From Nyssa sinensis (lineage: Eukaryota > Streptophyta > Magnoliopsida > Cornales > Nyssaceae), in contig CM018036.1 of the NCBI GenBank assembly GCA_008638375.1, forward strand, positions 1,400,001 to 1,464,000: a stretch of DNA of 64,000 bases, in the 5' to 3' direction. The position numbers and the translations under genes are program-made. The notes beneath the pieces were generated by a model. It ran no database searches, was not told the DNA's origin, and saw nothing but the letters and a program-made list of their open reading frames with translations. Below, in pieces: positions 59,813 to 64,000 of this stretch (positions within the stretch are counted from its first letter, which is position 1; every line of letters starts with the position of its first letter).

Positions 59813-61568
59813 CAATTAAGCAAAATGATTAACCACAATTAATCTTAGCATCCCACTAGATGCAGACTTTGTTGCTTTAATGGTGAAAATGAACTACACT
59901 TTTGGGATAAGAGGAGAATGTTCTTGGGACAAGATAAATTTGTTTTGACTAAATTATACGGTTTCTTATGAGATTTCAGAAAAGTCATTCACTTTCTCTA
60001 TTTTTATTAACAAATTAAAAATATATTTCTTTCAGCTTAATTTTTTTTTTCAAAATAACAAAAGAACTAATTTTATTTTATTTTGCATTTTTTTAATTTT
60101 GACCCTTTTTTGATATAAAAATAAATTTAAGATAAATAACTTATATTTTTTTTAGCCAAATAAGATTTTAATTAATATTTATTTAAAAATGAAAAAAAAA
60201 GTTAGCAAAAAGGCTGAATTGAAAAAAATGCAAAAACAAAATAAAATGACATGGGCATTCTTGCCATTTTGAAAAAAAAAATAATTGGAAATGACTTATT
60301 TGTAATTTGACGGTAAAAATAAGGGACATTTCAGAAATTTTAGAAATGTCTTTGTAATTGTTAGAATCTTAGAGGAGGTCGATGTAATTTATCTTTTTAT
60401 TTTTTAACCTCAACAGGATGGTCTTGTGACAAAAAAAAAAAAGACGAGGGTAGATGCCTTATAAGAACAAGTCTCGAATTTGATTCTCACTAAATGCAAA
60501 ATCTTCTTCAAGGCCACTCATGACAAAGACACGAGTCTTGTTTTGAAAGACTTGTAGAATCATAGAATTTACCTATTAATAATACTAGAATAATGTTCGA
60601 TATGTTCGATTCTCCTCGTACCCAAAAATATAAAAAAATAAGTAAAACTTTAAATTATTAATGAAGATTTTGATATCAAATAAAATTTAAATTTCACGCC
60701 TCCAATTATCACTGATGGGAACACATAATTGATAATAGCTTCATTGTAAAGATGGATGAGGTATGATTACAAGCATGGGCCAATCTCATTCATTTGTTCC
60801 ATCTTTAATTTCCATCATTAAAACACAATTAAACGTCTAATTAAAGTGATATGATCTAAAATTAAAATAGTGATTTGTTTAAAGGGTTACACCATGATCT
60901 CCTCCACATGGCAGCTGGCCATCAATGACTTTTTCATGCCTCATGCAACTTCTCAAGTGGGAATAAATTGAAGATAAAAGCATTAAAGAATGAAAAAAAG
61001 AGAAGATTTTTTTAATGTGTTTGAATTAGCACGCGATAATATACTTTTATAATACTAAGCATGTTTGAATCAACGGTAATGTTTTTAAAATGGGTGTTCC
61101 GAAATTCATATTGAATTTTTTTTTTTTTTAAATATTTACTTTGATATTTTTAAAACGTCTGTTTAGACATGTCTGAATTCAAATATTTGTTTAAAAAAAT
61201 GTCGATAATTTTTTTTTTTAAATATTCATTTTGAAAACTCCTATTTTTTATTTATATAATATATTCAGTACTATTAACAGTTCATCTAAATATTATAATA
61301 TTATTTAAGTTAATTTTAAATACATTTATTTAGATAGTTATAGCTGAACTCAATCTCCATAAGACAATGCTATTATAAGAGAAAGAGAGAGTAATTTAAT
61401 TATTAAATAGTTTTAAGATTGAATTTTGATTTATTTCAATTAATTTTTCACAAATTCAGAAATTAAACTCAAGTTTATTCATCCCACTGTAAAAATTTTC
61501 CGATAAAAAAATAAAATAAAATTAGAGTCACCTCCACCATGAGCTCCCAAAATTCAATAAAAACACCA

Positions 61569-61577
61569 TATATTAAA
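61569..61577 (+). promoter_or_regulatory. TATA-like box of DUF3511 gene
   Basis: TATATTAAA lies about 70 bp before the ATG, followed by a CT-rich leader. The position suits a TATA box with a leader of about 40 bases. Confidence 0.4.
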
Positions 61578-61647
61578 GCAAACACAGGAGACTTTTTCCT
61601 CCCTCCTTCCTTCTCTCTGTTTCTCAGTCCATCTTTGCGTCCCCGTC

Positions 61648-62022
61648 ATGGAGAATTTTAGATCTAAATCATGTAGAGATGGGGATGGAAGGATGCAGAT
61701 GGAGAACTACTCTGGGGTTGGAGGAAGGCCAGCTCCCACAAACATGCATGATCTGAGGAGTTACAGTACTTCTTATGCTTCAACCGTACAGGTACAGCCA
61801 ACCCAAATGGGGAAGGAGATTACGAAGGTCAAGAAAGGAAAGAGCAGTGCTGTTGGGTCTTCTTCAAAGAGTTGGAGCTTGAATGATCCGGAGCTGCAGA
61901 GACAGAAGAGGGTTGCTAGCTATAAGGTGTATGCAGTGGAGGGGAAGATGAAGGGTTCCCTGAGGAAGAGCTTCAGGTGGATCAAGGACACCTACACCCA
62001 GGTGGTCTATGGATGGCGGTGA
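61648..62022 (+). CDS. DUF3511 domain protein
   Basis: An intronless frame encodes 124 residues. The N-terminal two thirds are polar and low in complexity (Ser, Gly, Lys). The C terminus carries the plant-specific DUF3511 signature: KSWSLNDPELQRQKRVASYK, VYAVEGKMKGSL, then RKSFRWIKDTYTQVVYGWR at the very end. Family members are small (about 90-130 residues), basic, plant-only proteins of unknown biochemical role. No signal peptide or membrane segment is visible. The ATG follows a CT-rich leader, and a TATA-like box precedes it at a suitable distance. Confidence 0.93.
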   Translation: MENFRSKSCRDGDGRMQMENYSGVGGRPAPTNMHDLRSYSTSYASTVQVQPTQMGKEITKVKKGKSSAVGSSSKSWSLNDPELQRQKRVASYKVYAVEGKMKGSLRKSFRWIKDTYTQVVYGWR

Positions 62023-63877
62023 TAATTTCTAGGTGGGTATTGCTTGTGTTTGTGTGTGTGTTTCTAATTATGTATGTAATGGATTATCAAGTTCCCTTTG
62101 TCTCTGAATTTTAATGCTTATATAATCAAAATCCTACATTTGGTCTTTCATAACTTTGGTTCAGAGGAATTTCTCTCTCTTTCTCTCTCTCTCTCTATAT
62201 ATATGAGTTTGGATCCATATATATTCTGCTTGAAATTTATAAGTCAGTTTGATCAATATTTCATTTCTTTAGCTAATTATGGATGTTCTTGTGATTCAAA
62301 TTTGGATTTTTTTTTTTTTGTTGGTCATGGAAATTATAATTTGGACATGATTTTTTTTATTTGAAAATTGAGATGGCTAATTGATTCCTGTTTTTGAGCC
62401 TTTGATCTTGTGAATTTAGGTCTGTTCTCACTCTCAGTAGGGTCTATCAAAACATAAAACCCAATTCTGGGAGAGGGTACCCTATAGCCAGGGCAAAAGG
62501 GGCTTCTGCCGGAGAAATTTCAAATCTCTCACACAATTTTTTTGAAAAAAAGAAGCTAATACTCAATGATCCCTAAAATAGGAAATGCTTACATTCTAGA
62601 ACATTAAATTTAGTGATTTGAGTATATTTTTTTTCTTAATTTTCCTTTTTAAGAGATAAATAATATGAAACGGCCAATTCAAATCAAGAGATCAATATAT
62701 GCTTAATTCAATATTTTTACATGTTTCATTTCATTATAATAAATTTTTTAAGTATATGGACAACTCTATTAATCATTTTTAGACAGAAGAAAAAAAAAAC
62801 TCTTATATTTAGACTTTTATCCCACTGTGTTCCAACCATGTCACATTTGTATTAAGAAAAGTTATTTTATGAGACCGTCACATCACATCATATATGATAG
62901 ATTTATAAAATAATTTCTCATACGGACATAAACTTCTTCTATCTGTGCTAAAATTTAGACTATATAGTGTATTGTATTCTGATTTTTGTTTCACATGCTA
63001 CAATGATCAGTGTTCTAGGTAACATTAGTATCACAATTCAGGATTAATCCAAATTACTTTGCTCTGGAGTTTCGACCTTTTCTCCAGTCCGGAGGGTTTG
63101 ATCTTGTTGAAATTTCGATGTGTATTTATCCTGGTATACAAAATATTAAATTAATTTTGACTAATTGTGCATTTTTCAAAGCCCGGAGTATATAAAAATA
63201 GTCTTAAAAGACGTATCATAAATTTAAAGATTCTAATTTCATTCTACCATGCTTACGTCTCATAAAATTTTTGCACTACTTTGTAGACAGAAAATAAATT
63301 AATCTGACAAAAACTAAGAATACAACTTCCTTTGACACAAAAAAAAAGGTGTTTACTAAGTACTCGACAAATTCTAGAAATTGTTACAGAAAAAGTAATA
63401 AAAAACTTCTAATCAACTTGGCTTTATTCCACTAATTGGGGTTTGCTGCAATTAATAATTTTTACATCCACTGTGCTTTATATTTTTCTGTATACGACAA
63501 AAAAAAATTCTTTCAAGCACGAAGCCAGTTGTACACACAGTTACAAGACAAGCTCCGGATATGCACAAATATCCCACAATTTACAAACATTACTTAAAAG
63601 AGGAGACTCAATCTTAGAAGTTCAAGTTATTAAAACAGGATTCATGAATCAGGCAGCTCAGTGACATATTCAGCAACAATGTTTATATTTTGTGCATTGC
63701 CTATTACAAATTTGGGGTGGCAATTCAAGAGGGGGCATGGTCTTCCACTGAAACTTGGCGTGCCCATGCATTTGTGTTTTATAATAGCCTGCTAGTATAT
63801 AAATTCATGCTTCTCAGAATCATCAATCAATACAGAAAAAATGGGTAAATTGTAATCCACTTCCACTCTTGAGCCTT
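62023..63877. other. Intergenic region and 3' flank of the right-edge gene
   Basis: No recognisable protein was seen. AT-rich, with a CT/TA microsatellite at about 62172-62204. The last few hundred bases are probably the 3'-UTR of the minus-strand gene at the right edge. Confidence 0.5.
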
Positions 63878-64000
63878 TCATGTTGAACTCCAAGAATATA
63901 AGTCATAATCTGCTTGTGATCCATTCAACCAACGGTTAATGCAACTTTGCACAAAACTACGATTCACCACAATACACTTGTGCCCTGACCCTGACCCTGT
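63878..64000 (-). CDS. C-terminal end of an unidentified minus-strand gene
   Basis: Reading the minus strand from the window edge gives 40 open codons ending at TGA (63880-63878). The piece includes SGHKCIVVNRSFVQSCINRW and finishes DYDLYSWSST. Its amino-acid mix (Cys, Trp, Tyr, hydrophobic strand then polar tail) looks like genuine protein and not translated spacer. The family was not recognised. The gene would continue right of the window. Confidence 0.4.
   Translation of the reverse strand, partial: TGSGSGHKCIVVNRSFVQSCINRWLNGSQADYDLYSWSST

Larger units (their letters stand above)
57768..61560. other. 3' flank of eIF4A and intergenic region
   Basis: The left part is the eIF4A 3'-UTR. Beyond it no protein was recognised. 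Notable simple tracts are T22G17 at 57958-57996, CT near 58380-58400, a GC/CA run near 58435-58447 and (CT)n(AC)n at 59763-59812. Confidence 0.55.

Overview
This is nuclear DNA from a flowering plant, most likely a woody eudicot. The evidence is AT-rich intergenic DNA, GT-AG introns throughout, long intronic and intergenic retroelements, and proteins of clearly plant type (clade A PP2C, USP-domain receptor-like cytoplasmic kinase, DUF3511, plant TIM23, TRB-type single-Myb). No CRISPR array, operon or prokaryotic signal is present. The species cannot be fixed from the sequence alone.

Layout from left to right. 1-3233: 3' part of a decayed Ty1/copia retrotransposon with its 3' LTR. 4735-9682 (+): the last 11 exons of a puromycin-sensitive-type M1 aminopeptidase (APM1-like). 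The zinc-site exons are missing and would have to lie beyond the copia element. 11244-16873 (-): a four-exon HAB1-like protein phosphatase 2C whose third intron holds a 5'-truncated L1 LINE. 17700-21600: AT-rich spacer with a foldback (TIR) element and a small relative of it. 21855-30804 (+): a nine-exon USP-domain/protein kinase gene whose first intron holds a second, antisense LINE with a mutated reverse-transcriptase active site. 31510-32079 (+): intronless TIM23. 32925-33220: LINE RNase H relic. 36456-38037 (+): remains of a TRB4/5-like telomere-repeat-binding single-Myb gene that lost its middle exons. 40341-41654 (-): N-myristoyltransferase with a 5'-UTR intron. 45062-49325: a 4.26-kb solo LTR with a 5-bp target duplication, internal tandem repeats, a paired TGACGTCA motif and a perfect hairpin. 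49458-51327: a non-autonomous LTR element carrying a coiled-coil gene fragment. 53105-57767 (+): eIF4A RNA helicase. 61648-62022 (+): DUF3511 protein. 63878-64000 (-): the C-terminal end of an unidentified gene that continues past the window.

The genes do not form a pathway cluster. They are independent plant loci: translation (eIF4A), mitochondrial import (TIM23), protein lipidation (NMT), ABA signalling (PP2C), kinase signalling (USP-RLCK) and peptide turnover (APM1). Telobox motifs (AAACCCTA type) sit in the 5' regions of TIM23, NMT and eIF4A, as is usual for plant housekeeping genes.

The most unusual material is in the mobile DNA. It includes the solo LTR with a bZIP-like double site and higher-order repeat, the LTR element with an antisense coiled-coil fragment, and the foldback element close upstream of the kinase gene. 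I see no convincing wholly new biological system, and the findings are scored accordingly. Exon borders were read by eye from splice signals and frame continuity.
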